A program made the translations under genes and the position numbers. A stretch of DNA of 64,000 nucleotides, from positions 124,001-188,000 of the forward strand of contig NZ_JAVKDF010000022.1 of the NCBI RefSeq assembly GCF_040222385.1, in the 5' to 3' direction. Below the pieces are notes generated by a model. That model did not search any database. It saw nothing but the letters and a program-made list of their open reading frames with translations, and was not told the origin of the DNA. Below are positions 53,778 through 62,658 of this stretch, piece after piece (the stretch's first letter is position 1; the number at the start of each line of letters is the position of its first letter). Source of the DNA: Imperialibacter sp040222385. GTDB lineage: Bacteria; Bacteroidota; Bacteroidia; Cytophagales; Cyclobacteriaceae.

Positions 53778-56216
53778 ATGATCAGAAATTATATCATTAC
53801 TACGCTGCGCACTTTCCGGAGAAACCCTGGTTACATGTTCCTGAACATTCTGGGCCTGGCGCTCGGCATAGGTTGCGCACTGGTTGTTTATTCCATTGTG
53901 GCTTATGAGCTAAGCTTTGACAAGCACCATGCACAATATGACCAGATTTACAGGGTAACCCGCACGTTCCAGGAGCCCAACAAACTCTCTTATGCGGCAG
54001 AAATGCCTCACCCTTTCGGACAGGCGCTGAGGGATGAGTACCCCTCCATCGACGAAGTAGTGAAGATTCATTATCAGTACGGCGGAGTGGTGGTTTCCTG
54101 GGCCGGTGATAAGCAAATGAAAAAGCTTAGTGAAGAAGAGCACATGGCATTTGTAACACCTTCTTTTTTCAAAACGTTTAGCTTTCCTTCATTAAGCGGG
54201 GATCTCGCCAAAGGGGTGGAGGAAATCAACTCTGGCGTTATTTCCGATGAGTGGGCCAAAAAGTATTTCGATGTGAGAAACGAGGATTGGGAAAGCGTGA
54301 TTGGTAAAGTTATTTCTATCAATTCCCGGCTTAATCTAACCATCAAAGGCGTTTTTCAAGCACCACCAAAGACAAGCGATTTTCCTTTTCACTTGCTGAT
54401 GCACTACGATAATATTGGTGATGTGAGCGACTATTACAACGAAGGAAAAACATGGAACAGCATGAGCAGTTCTACTAGCTGCTATGTGCTAATCAGGGAC
54501 GAAACGGAAAAGGACAACCTGCTCACCCAATTGCCAAATCTTTGGGCGAAGCATCACTCTGAAGAAGAGGCATTAAAGACTTCATTTGCTCTGCAACCGC
54601 TTTCCGACGTGCATTTCAATGCTGACTACGGTAACTACTCTAATCGCACCGTTGACCACGACCGGCTTTGGGCCCTGGTAGCCATTGCTGTTTTTCTTAT
54701 TGTTACTGCCTGTATCAATTTCACCAACCTTGCCACCGCTCAGGCGGTCAGACGCTCCAAGGAGATTGGTATTAGAAAGGTGATGGGTAGTCGTAAAGGG
54801 CAACTGGTTTTTCAGTTTTATGCCGAAACACTGCTTATTACACTTTTTTCTGGATTTTTAGCGCTGGCTGTTGCGGAGGTATTCCTTATTCAATTGCAGG
54901 ACATACTCGGTTATCGCCTATCGGTCGATTTGGCAAATCACCCGGATGCCATTTTATTCCTTGGTGGAGTCATCTTTTTGGTTTCCCTGATGGCGGGACT
55001 GTATCCTTCGTTTGTACTGTCCCGAATGAACCCTATTCTGGCGATAAAAAACAAGATATCTGGCAAACATGCTGGCGGCTTGTCCCTCAGAAGAGGGCTG
55101 GTGGTGGTGCAGTTCGTCATCAGCCAGGCCTTAATCATTGGCACGCTGGTGGTGTTCTTGCAGGTGAGGTACATGGAAGATTTGCCCCTCGGTTTTGACA
55201 CGGAAGCCATTGTAACCACCTATTTGCGCAACCCAGATCCGAAAGACATCGATAACCTTCGCCAGAAGATCAGCAGCATCAGCGGTGTGGACGCCATTAC
55301 TTTTGGCATGGGCTCGCCAATCGACAGGAACAATTCGGGGAGTGATTTCAGTTACCCGGAGGGCGGCGTAACGGAGTCTTATAGTGCGAACTTTAAGGTA
55401 GTGGACGAGCATTATGTGAATTTTTTTGGACTTCAGCTTTTGGCTGGTAGAAATATCCGCCCCTCCGATTCTCTGAAGAGGGCGGTGGTGAATGAGCAGG
55501 TGCTGAAAATTGCCGGTATTAAAAGCCCTGAAGAGGCCGTTGGTAAAACCATTAAAACAGGCTGGGGCGGACCAAAGGAAATTGTTGGGGTGGTGAAGGA
55601 TTTTCATGTTGAAAGCATGCATCAAGCCCTGGGGCCGGTATTTCTAATTTACTATCCCTACGGCTTCTATGCTGTTGACGTCAAATTGAGTGCTTCAGCT
55701 TCTACGTTGGCCAGTATGGCAACGACGATTGACGAGATTGGGAAAGCCTGGATGGAGGTATATCCAGAATCAATTTTCGACTACACCTTCCTGGAAGAGG
55801 ATATCGCCGCCCGCTACAAGTCCGAGAGGAACCTGAGTAAGTTGTTTACCATTTTCTCCTGTATAGCCATATTTATAGGGTCTCTTGGGTTGTTTGGCCT
55901 GATATCATTTGTAGCCAACCAGCGGGTGAAAGAGATTGGTGTGAGAAAAGTGTTGGGTGCCAGCGTCACTCAGATAATGTTTATTTTCAGCAAGGAGACT
56001 GTGCTGTTGCTGGTAATCGCCTTTCTTGTTTCCAGTCCTGTTGCCTTTTGGTTGATGAACGACTGGCTGCAGAACTTTGTGTACCGCATGGATTTCAACA
56101 TACTGATTCTTGCTGTAGGCTTTGGCCTGACATTGATCATCGCATTGATCAGCACTGGTTACAGGGCGCTGAAGGCGGCCAGCTCTAATCCGGTGGATTC
56201 GTTGAGGTCCGAATAA
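53778..56216 (+). CDS. FtsX/MacB-type ABC permease, array copy 2
   Basis: The 812-aa protein is a close structural copy of the preceding gene: IRNYIITTLRTFRRN start, the same two-FtsX layout with SKEIGIRKVMGSRK and VKEIGVRKVLGASV coupling helices, ending NPVDSLRSE. Differences are concentrated in the periplasmic domains, which suggests changed partner or substrate contacts. It starts 30 bp after copy 1 with an AAGGAT ribosome-binding-like stretch, so the three genes are probably one operon. Confidence 0.93.
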   Translation: MIRNYIITTLRTFRRNPGYMFLNILGLALGIGCALVVYSIVAYELSFDKHHAQYDQIYRVTRTFQEPNKLSYAAEMPHPFGQALRDEYPSIDEVVKIHYQYGGVVVSWAGDKQMKKLSEEEHMAFVTPSFFKTFSFPSLSGDLAKGVEEINSGVISDEWAKKYFDVRNEDWESVIGKVISINSRLNLTIKGVFQAPPKTSDFPFHLLMHYDNIGDVSDYYNEGKTWNSMSSSTSCYVLIRDETEKDNLLTQLPNLWAKHHSEEEALKTSFALQPLSDVHFNADYGNYSNRTVDHDRLWALVAIAVFLIVTACINFTNLATAQAVRRSKEIGIRKVMGSRKGQLVFQFYAETLLITLFSGFLALAVAEVFLIQLQDILGYRLSVDLANHPDAILFLGGVIFLVSLMAGLYPSFVLSRMNPILAIKNKISGKHAGGLSLRRGLVVVQFVISQALIIGTLVVFLQVRYMEDLPLGFDTEAIVTTYLRNPDPKDIDNLRQKISSISGVDAITFGMGSPIDRNNSGSDFSYPEGGVTESYSANFKVVDEHYVNFFGLQLLAGRNIRPSDSLKRAVVNEQVLKIAGIKSPEEAVGKTIKTGWGGPKEIVGVVKDFHVESMHQALGPVFLIYYPYGFYAVDVKLSASASTLASMATTIDEIGKAWMEVYPESIFDYTFLEEDIAARYKSERNLSKLFTIFSCIAIFIGSLGLFGLISFVANQRVKEIGVRKVLGASVTQIMFIFSKETVLLLVIAFLVSSPVAFWLMNDWLQNFVYRMDFNILILAVGFGLTLIIALISTGYRALKAASSNPVDSLRSE

Positions 56217-56239
56217 CTAGTTACTAAAACCTAACCGCT

Positions 56240-58654
56240 ATGTTCAGAAATTACTTCGTTACCGTGTTTCGCAGCTTCAAAAGACACCCCAGCTTTTTAT
56301 TGCTGAACATGCTGGGGCTTGCCCTGGGGATTGGGTGTTCGGTAGTCATCTACCTGATCGTTGGCTATGAGCTGAGTTATGATAAGCATCATGCCCATTT
56401 CGAAAAGATTTATAGGGTGACAGGCAACGGAAACGCTGCTGTGCCTCACCCGATGGGTGATGCCCTGGCGGCAGACTATTCTCTTATCGACGCTGTGGCC
56501 AAAATTGATTATGAGTACGGCGGCATCATCGCCTCGTGGGATGGGGATAAGCAGCTCAAGAAGTTGGAAGAGGGCGACGGCCTGGTATTCGCTTCTCCGG
56601 GCGTTTTTGACGTCTTTACATTTCCGGCTTTGGCAGGCAACCTAAAGAATGCCGTAGCTGAGCCGAACTCGGCTGTTATTTCCGACGAGTGGGCCATCAA
56701 GTATTTCGATATCAAAGACGGAAATTTAGACAAAGTGATAGGGAAAAGGTTAACCATCAATTCTACGCTTAGCGTTGTCATTAAAGGCGTATTCAAAGCA
56801 CCCCCTACCACCTCCGACCTTCCCTTTCAACTCGTGGTTCACTATGATAATCTCGGCGATTTTGACTCCGATTACGGAGATGGACAAGATTGGGATGCCA
56901 CCAGCAGTAGTACGAACTGCTACGTGTTATTGAGCCAAGAATTGCATAAAGACCAGCTGACCGCCGCACTACCAGCGCTAGCAAAGAAGTACTATGGAGA
57001 GGACGATAAGGGTGATCGTTTCGGGCTCCAGTCATTGTCTGATGTACACTTTAACCCTGTCTTCGGAAATTTCGGTGGCCGGGTGATGGACTACCGACTG
57101 CTTGTTGCCCTGATTACCATTGCCTTCTTTCTGGTGATTGCTGCCTGTATCAATTTCATCAACCTGTCTACAGCCCAGGCTTCGAAAAGAGCCAGGGAGA
57201 TTGGCATTCGCAAGGCCATGGGTGGTCATAAGGGACAGCTGCGAACACAATTTCTAATGGAGACTTTCTTTATCACCGTGTTGGCCTGCTTTCTTTCTCT
57301 GGCGCTGGCCGAAGTGATGTTGCTGGAATTGCAAGACCTGCTGGGTTATAGGTTGTCGGTAAGCGTAGTCAATGAACCGGGACTACTTGGGTATTTGGTG
57401 ATCATTGTTACGCTAGTGACATTGGCAGCCGGACTCTATCCCTCGCTGGTGCTTTCAAACATGAGGCCTGTTGCGGCACTGAAGGGAAAAAGTATGCATG
57501 GAAAGGGACTCCGTGGCTTCTCGGTGCGAAAGGCGCTGGTCGTCTTTCAGTTCATGATCAGCCAGGCGCTGGTATTTGGCACGTTGGTGGTACTCCAGCA
57601 AACCAGTTTTCTCCAGGACCAGCCCCTCGGCTTCGATAAGGAGGCCATTATTACCACCTGGGTTCCGGATCAGTCGGCGATCACCGCCCTTGGGGAGCGC
57701 ATAAAATCGGTCAACGGAGTGGCCAATGTCTCGTTTTGCATCGGGGCGCCTTTGTCGTCAGCAAACTCCGGTGCCAACTTTTATGAGCCCACTGTTCCCA
57801 AGGAGCAACGGGGTGACCTTGCCGCCAACTTTAAGGCCGTGGACGAAAATTACCTGGCCCTCTTTGATATCGAGCTGCTGGCTGGTCGAAACCTCCGACG
57901 CTCCGATTCGTCAAGTGCAGTCATCGCCAGCGAGCAGACCATTCACAGCCTAGGTTTTCAAACCCCGCACGAGGCAGTAGGATCCAAAATCAGGACCGGC
58001 TATGACGATAACACCAGGGAAATTGTAGGTGTGGTGAAAGACTTTCATGCATATACTTTGCACGAAAGCATGGAAAAGGTGGTGCTGCTTTACTATCAGC
58101 CCGAATTCTTTACCATGGCCATAAAGTTTTCTGCGGGCAGTTCATCTGCGGTAGCCAGCGAAACCATTGCCGAGGTAGAAGGAATCTGGAATGAGACCTT
58201 TCCTGATTTTATTTTCGACTACCGGTTCCTGGATGCGGCTATTGCAGCCAAGTACGAGACTGAGCGGAACCTGGCCACTTTGTTTATGATTTTTGCCAGC
58301 ATCGCCATATTGATTGGAGCACTCGGGTTGTATGGTCTCATATCGTTTATGGCCAACGAGCGGACCAAAGAAATAGGGGTGAGGAAGGTATTAGGTGCTG
58401 GTAGGCTCCAAATGCTTTTGATGTTTTGGAAAGAGATTGCAGGGCTGTTACTAATTGCGTTTGTAATTGCCTCCCCACTTGTTTATGGGCTTATGAGCGA
58501 CTGGCTCAATGACTTTGCCTATCAGATAGATATTGGATTCGTCGTATTTGTATCAGCCTTTTTTGTTTCCCTGCTCGTGGCACTGGTCAGCACGGGCTAC
58601 CGGTCGATGCAGGCTGCCAGCTCCAATCCGGTGAACTCGCTGCGTTCGGAGTAA
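56240..58654 (+). CDS. FtsX/MacB-type ABC permease, array copy 3
   Basis: The 804-aa product again starts FRNYFVTVFRSFKRH, has two FtsX domains (AREIGIRKAMGGHK and TKEIGVRKVLGAGR) and ends NPVNSLRSE. It starts 23 bp after copy 2. The N-terminal periplasmic domain is shorter by about 8 residues than in the other copies. A strong terminator follows, closing the three-gene unit. No ATPase gene accompanies the array. Confidence 0.93.
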   Translation: MFRNYFVTVFRSFKRHPSFLLLNMLGLALGIGCSVVIYLIVGYELSYDKHHAHFEKIYRVTGNGNAAVPHPMGDALAADYSLIDAVAKIDYEYGGIIASWDGDKQLKKLEEGDGLVFASPGVFDVFTFPALAGNLKNAVAEPNSAVISDEWAIKYFDIKDGNLDKVIGKRLTINSTLSVVIKGVFKAPPTTSDLPFQLVVHYDNLGDFDSDYGDGQDWDATSSSTNCYVLLSQELHKDQLTAALPALAKKYYGEDDKGDRFGLQSLSDVHFNPVFGNFGGRVMDYRLLVALITIAFFLVIAACINFINLSTAQASKRAREIGIRKAMGGHKGQLRTQFLMETFFITVLACFLSLALAEVMLLELQDLLGYRLSVSVVNEPGLLGYLVIIVTLVTLAAGLYPSLVLSNMRPVAALKGKSMHGKGLRGFSVRKALVVFQFMISQALVFGTLVVLQQTSFLQDQPLGFDKEAIITTWVPDQSAITALGERIKSVNGVANVSFCIGAPLSSANSGANFYEPTVPKEQRGDLAANFKAVDENYLALFDIELLAGRNLRRSDSSSAVIASEQTIHSLGFQTPHEAVGSKIRTGYDDNTREIVGVVKDFHAYTLHESMEKVVLLYYQPEFFTMAIKFSAGSSSAVASETIAEVEGIWNETFPDFIFDYRFLDAAIAAKYETERNLATLFMIFASIAILIGALGLYGLISFMANERTKEIGVRKVLGAGRLQMLLMFWKEIAGLLLIAFVIASPLVYGLMSDWLNDFAYQIDIGFVVFVSAFFVSLLVALVSTGYRSMQAASSNPVNSLRSE

Positions 58655-58674
58655 CAACGGGTATCAAAATATGA

Positions 58675-58728
58675 AAACCCGGTCACGTAGTACAGCGATA
58701 CTATTTGACCGGGTTTCGTATTTTTCAA
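58675..58728 (+). terminator. Terminator closing the permease array
   Basis: AAACCCGGTCA (58675-58685) pairs perfectly with TGACCGGGTTT (58706-58716), with an inner GTAGTA/TACTAT stem, followed by CGTATTTTTC. It may also serve the convergent cupin-like gene. Confidence 0.82.
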
Positions 58729-58757
58729 AAGCATATATTGCTTCCCAAGAAGCTTGG

Positions 58758-59633
58758 CTATTGGGCTATAAGCTTTTCAATCTCCTTGTTAGCATTGTTG
58801 ATAGCTACTCTTTCCTTGTGCTTAAACCATTTGTCGCCTCTCATTTTAAGAAGCAATTCGTCGAGGTGGGTAGCAACTGTCACGTTCCAGCCACCCTGCA
58901 CCCGATCTTTCACCCGTGGGCTCAGGCACCTAAGGCTCATACTAAAACCGCTACCTACATATTCTATGTGGTGCCACCAGCCGGATGGAATAAAAATGGT
59001 ATCGCCAAACTCAAGCACAGCCTCTCTTCCTTCAACATATTTCAACCCCGGGTACTTGTCGTAGTCGGGTTTTTCAATGTTAACAGCAGTGTGCACGTTA
59101 TATGGAAATCTGTATAGTAAAGTTGAGTACTTAGGATCAAACAGCACTACTCTTTTCTTTCCGGTAAACTGGGTAAGGAAAACGCATGACATATCCATGT
59201 CCTGATGAATGCGAGTCACCGACCCATCGCCACCAAAAAACATGAAAGGAAAAGACCTTAAGAACCCGGAGCATATCTTAGGGAATTCGAAGTCTTCGAA
59301 CAGGCGTTTGTTCTGCTTAAAGGGGTTGAAAAGGAACAAACGCTTCTTTGTTGGCCCTTTTTCTATTTCGTCCAGGTACTCCCTGAACTTCAAGTAATAG
59401 TCTGGCTTTTTGAAAGAACGATCAGCTCGCTCCAGTGCCCCATCGAACACGCCCACCTCCATATCGCCCATTTCGTCCTTAAAGAACTGGAAATTCCATT
59501 TCTTACTGGCCGGGTAGCCATCCACAAGCCCTTTGAGGACTACCGGTTTTTGAGGGTAATAGTAATTTTGCTCGAATTCCTTTCTGGTGATATTATGCAC
59601 CACGTCAATGTTCTGCTGGATTTTGACACTCAT
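58758..59633 (-). CDS. JmjC/cupin-like Fe(II)/2-oxoglutarate-type oxygenase
   Basis: The 291-aa protein has a cupin_8/JmjC-type core. The first metal motif is RIHQDMD (HxD, about residue 142-144), the second His is in the SGWWHHIEY segment (about 218-221), and the conserved GKKRVVLFDP strand lies between. The N-terminal part (PVVLKGLVDGYPASKKWNFQFF) matches the usual start of this family. Such proteins hydroxylate proteins or small molecules using Fe(II) and 2-oxoglutarate; the substrate is unknown. It is a single gene convergent with the permease array. Confidence 0.88.
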   Translation of the reverse strand: MSVKIQQNIDVVHNITRKEFEQNYYYPQKPVVLKGLVDGYPASKKWNFQFFKDEMGDMEVGVFDGALERADRSFKKPDYYLKFREYLDEIEKGPTKKRLFLFNPFKQNKRLFEDFEFPKICSGFLRSFPFMFFGGDGSVTRIHQDMDMSCVFLTQFTGKKRVVLFDPKYSTLLYRFPYNVHTAVNIEKPDYDKYPGLKYVEGREAVLEFGDTIFIPSGWWHHIEYVGSGFSMSLRCLSPRVKDRVQGGWNVTVATHLDELLLKMRGDKWFKHKERVAINNANKEIEKLIAQ

Positions 59634-60063
59634 AGCGTGAATAAAAATTCTTAATCTGTAAATGAATATTTATCAACGATTAACAACCGCCTTTACAGAC
59701 GCAAAACTAACAGTAAGGTTGGTTTAAATTATTAACTCAATTAAAAAAATTCAAACAAAACCTTGACTAGTCAATTAAGTCACCCCGCACTTGTTCAGAT
59801 TTCATGCCAGAAAGAATGAGGAGAAAGCAGGCTGTCATTTTGGTTGACAACAATAAAAAATAAATATTTATTTGCTTTGAATCGCACTTTTTGCCACCTT
59901 GCACAGCATTTAAATCAGTAATAGTAAAATATGCCTGGCCACAGGTCGTTAATTCTCAACTTTGCATCCCACAAATTTCTTAATTAATTACCCTAAAGTC
60001 AGATTTCTACAATTACCAAAATGCCTCTAGCATAGCATTTATTACAATCAATTAATAATAACA
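59634..60063. other. 430-bp AT-rich leader region of the cold-shock gene
   Basis: No gene is seen. The region is AT-rich and contains two perfect palindromes, TTGACT/AGTCAA at 59763-59774 and AAATAAAT/ATTTATTT at 59858-59873. Part of it is presumably the long 5' leader typical of cold-shock mRNAs, but no promoter consensus was clear. Confidence 0.45.
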
Positions 60064-60255
60064 ATGGAAGGAACAGTAAAATTTTTCAACAATTCAAAAG
60101 GTTTTGGTTTCATTAAGCCATCAAATGGCGGTGAAGACATCTTCGTTCACGTTTCAGGTCTAGTTGACGAAGTTCGTGAGAACGACGAAGTGACTTTTGA
60201 AGTTGAGCAAGGCAAAAAAGGCATGAACGCCGTTAATGTCGAAGTAGTGCGATAG
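60064..60255 (+). CDS. Cold shock protein (CspA family)
   Basis: The 63-aa single cold-shock domain has RNP1 (KGFGFI, residues about 13-18) and RNP2 (DIFVHVSGL, about 27-35) nucleic-acid-binding motifs and the usual TVKFFNNSKG start. It binds single-stranded RNA/DNA and melts mRNA structure, in cold adaptation or general growth. The length is normal for the family. A long AT-rich leader precedes it and a UUCG-loop terminator follows. Confidence 0.97.
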   Translation: MEGTVKFFNNSKGFGFIKPSNGGEDIFVHVSGLVDEVRENDEVTFEVEQGKKGMNAVNVEVVR

Positions 60256-60302
60256 TAAAAGGAATCGATAGATATACTTTTTTTATTAAAAGACACTATA
60301 AG

Positions 60303-60330
60303 AAACCACCTTCGGGTGGTTTTTTTTATG
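60303..60330. terminator. Terminator with UUCG tetraloop
   Basis: AAACCACC-TTCG-GGTGGTTT followed by TTTTTTAT; the stable UUCG loop and U tract mark the end of the cold-shock gene. The opposite strand could serve the convergent regulator gene. Confidence 0.88.
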
Positions 60331-60343
60331 CCTTATTTTTACC

Positions 60344-60766
60344 CTAGTGATGAGGCCAAATGATAGCCTTGATAGTTATAATCACTACCACACAAAGAAA
60401 TGCTAGCAGCCACCTGCTGGTAATAAAAGGACGTAGGAACGATTTGGTCGTCAGGTGTTTCGCCTGAAGATTGCCGTCAAACAGATAGCCAACTTTAGGC
60501 ACTGTTTTTATTAGTTGTTCACCTTTGAATTGCGTTCGCAAAGTAGAAATACTTTGAGTAAGTAGCTCTTCACCAGAACCGTAGTTACCCCAGAGCCTGT
60601 TAACCAAAACGCTCCTTGGAACTACGCTGTGAGGAGTTTCAAGTAGAATAGCAAGCAGTTTAGCCAGCCTGGGCTCAAGTCGATTGACCTCCCCGGTTGT
60701 CCGGTTGTACATTTCGTTTTTCTGAAAATCGATGACGTACTTATGGTTGATTAGGGCTCTTTTCAT
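60344..60766 (-). CDS. Membrane-anchored winged-helix regulator (ToxR/CadC-like, no sensor domain)
   Basis: The 140-aa protein has an N-terminal OmpR/PhoB-type winged helix (about 1-100; KYVIDFQKNEMYN, RLEPRLAKLLAILLE, LLTQSISTLR, ...IKTVPKVGYLF) and one TM helix near the C terminus (about 116-136, WLLAFLCVVVIITIKAII) with only a few residues after it. ToxR-like proteins normally carry a periplasmic sensor beyond the TM helix; here it is missing, so signal input probably comes from a partner membrane protein. It is divergent from the gene at 60848 across 81 bp. Confidence 0.85.
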   Translation of the reverse strand: MKRALINHKYVIDFQKNEMYNRTTGEVNRLEPRLAKLLAILLETPHSVVPRSVLVNRLWGNYGSGEELLTQSISTLRTQFKGEQLIKTVPKVGYLFDGNLQAKHLTTKSFLRPFITSRWLLAFLCVVVIITIKAIIWPHH

Positions 60767-60847
60767 AATCTAAAGGTTTTCTCAAGATGGATTTCCTTTG
60801 GTGTTTGACTCCAAGCAACGATTCTTGGTTACCGAAAACCAATAAAA

Positions 60848-61318
60848 ATGGCAGAGATGAAAAACATCAAAGATACATTTCCAATGATGCTGAGCGTGCT
60901 GACAGTTTATTTCACGACAGCCGGGCACCACATCTATGGGGCGATTTTATACGGCACTCCATGGCGAACCCATATCGCTACATCTGGTCTGTTTTGGCTG
61001 GGGCTCTCGATAGCGCTTATCGTTGCCTACAAAGCTTGGAATAGACGGCTGATTCTTTGGCTCTTCACCGCCACCACAGGATTCTTCTTCGTAGGCGCAA
61101 TTGGTTTATACGAAGGCTTTTACAATCATATGGTTAAGAATATCGTGTATTTTGCTGGAGTGCCTGAAGCCACCCTTTTGCTCTACTATCCTCCGCCGAA
61201 GTATGAACTGCCTAACGACTGGTTGTTTGAAGTTACTGGGGTTCTTACCTTTCTTGTTTGCACATGGTGCGCCAGGCAGTTGATCAATTTTGTGAAACGT
61301 GAGACTGTTTCGCAATAG
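60848..61318 (+). CDS. Small polytopic membrane protein, possible partner of the divergent regulator
   Basis: The 156-aa protein has about four hydrophobic helices (about 10-32, 44-66, 72-92, 132-150). Conserved-looking charged or aromatic sites in loops and helix ends include GHHIYGA, GLYEGFYNHM and YPPPKYELPNDW. I do not recognise the family. Its divergent position next to a sensorless membrane-anchored regulator suggests it supplies the signal, or is the regulated product. Confidence 0.75.
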   Translation: MAEMKNIKDTFPMMLSVLTVYFTTAGHHIYGAILYGTPWRTHIATSGLFWLGLSIALIVAYKAWNRRLILWLFTATTGFFFVGAIGLYEGFYNHMVKNIVYFAGVPEATLLLYYPPPKYELPNDWLFEVTGVLTFLVCTWCARQLINFVKRETVSQ

Positions 61319-61422
61319 GATTTTTTAGAGACAGGTGAGCTGTAAGATATCTATTCATCGCTTTTTGATAGTTTTATATTAATGGCTAACATGGAGCTTC
61401 AAATGTTTCGACATGGAGCGAT

Positions 61423-62574
61423 ATGAGAAAAGAAAAAGCGCAATTTGATATTACCAGGCCCGACAAAATCCTCATGGCGGGTTTACGGACGCTTGGGACC
61501 ATAGGCGACAACCTTACCTTCAACCTGTATTCGACGCTGAAAAGTGAATCAAAGGGAAAAGCCCAAACAGTTTTTATCGGTAAGAAAAAGCTGGAGAAGG
61601 TGGCCATTCAGCTATTTGAATACACCCCTGACGACTGCATGGAGCTGGATCAACCAGAAGACTTTTCAGCACTCCAGTCACCTGATCCGAAAAAATCTTA
61701 TTGGTTGAATTTCCATGGTCTGCACGAGGTGTCGCTTTACGAAGACCTGTCGAAGGCAATGTCTTTTGACCGCCTGATGGTGCGACAAATGCTCGATACC
61801 ACCCAGCGGCCCAAAGTAGAGGAATATGATAAGTACCTGTTTTTCAGTGTGAAATCGATCCTGCAAACCGAGCAACAAGAGCTAAACATTGAACAGATCA
61901 GCTTTATCCTGGGGAAGAACTACATCATTTCGCTGCAGGAAGAGGAAGGGGATCATTTTGACCACATCAGGTACAAGATCAGAGAGAAGTTGGGCATGGT
62001 TCGTCACCGGAAAAGCGACTTTTTACTGGTGCAGTTGCTGGACGCTGTGCTGGACAACTATTTTGAGACCATCGACGCATTCAATTTGATAGTGGCTGAA
62101 CTGGAAAAAGAAGTGCTAAAGGATCCGACGCAGAGCACACTACTCAAGCTGGAGAAGTACAAGAAGGACACGCAGCTGATCAAAAAATCGCTGATGCCTT
62201 TCAAGGAAGCGCTGACTAATATTCTCAACGGTCGCACCAACTTTATTGAGAATGAGAATGAGAAGTATTTTCATGACCTGCTCAATAGCTGCAAAAATGC
62301 TATGGACGAGATAGAGTCTACCAGTAAAAGCCTGGAAAGCCTTGCTAATATCTACTTTTCATCCCTCAGCCAGAAAATGAATGAGACGATGAAGGTGCTG
62401 ACCACGGTGGCCACCATTTTCATTCCGCTCACTTTTATTGCGGGCATTTATGGAATGAACTTCGAATATATGCCCGAGCTCAAGTACCGCTATGGCTACT
62501 TTGTGGTTTGGGGAGTGATGGGGGCAGTGCTTATTCTAATGCTGCTTTATTTCAAGCGCAAAAAGTGGCTTTGA
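61423..62574 (+). CDS. CorA family divalent metal (Mg/Co) transporter
   Basis: The 383-aa protein has the long N-terminal cytoplasmic alpha/beta funnel domain (about 1-260), a long pore helix and two C-terminal TM helices. The family signature YGMNF is at the end of TM1 (IYGMNFEYMPEL), followed by TM2 and a basic tail (YFKRKKWL). It forms a pentameric Mg2+ (or Co2+, Ni2+) channel in the inner membrane gated by intracellular Mg2+. The start at 61423 is preceded by a GGAG stretch. Confidence 0.96.
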   Translation: MRKEKAQFDITRPDKILMAGLRTLGTIGDNLTFNLYSTLKSESKGKAQTVFIGKKKLEKVAIQLFEYTPDDCMELDQPEDFSALQSPDPKKSYWLNFHGLHEVSLYEDLSKAMSFDRLMVRQMLDTTQRPKVEEYDKYLFFSVKSILQTEQQELNIEQISFILGKNYIISLQEEEGDHFDHIRYKIREKLGMVRHRKSDFLLVQLLDAVLDNYFETIDAFNLIVAELEKEVLKDPTQSTLLKLEKYKKDTQLIKKSLMPFKEALTNILNGRTNFIENENEKYFHDLLNSCKNAMDEIESTSKSLESLANIYFSSLSQKMNETMKVLTTVATIFIPLTFIAGIYGMNFEYMPELKYRYGYFVVWGVMGAVLILMLLYFKRKKWL

Positions 62575-62579
62575 AAAAT

Positions 62580-62624
62580 ACCCTGCTAAACAGGTGATTT
62601 CATTGCCTGTCGGGTTTCGTCTTT
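62580..62624 (+). terminator. Possible weak terminator after corA
   Basis: ACCC..ACAGG can pair with CCTGT.GGGTT (ACAGG 62590-62594 with CCTGT 62606-62610), followed by TTTCGTCTTTT. The stem is interrupted, so this is weak. Confidence 0.35.
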
Positions 62625-62658
62625 TACCGCTATATTCGTGTTACTAACCTAATATATT

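Noticed and set aside
60787..61044. Alternative frame overlapping the small membrane protein
   Set aside because: The overlapping 60848-61318 frame has clear TM helices; the other frame has none and no recognisable motif.
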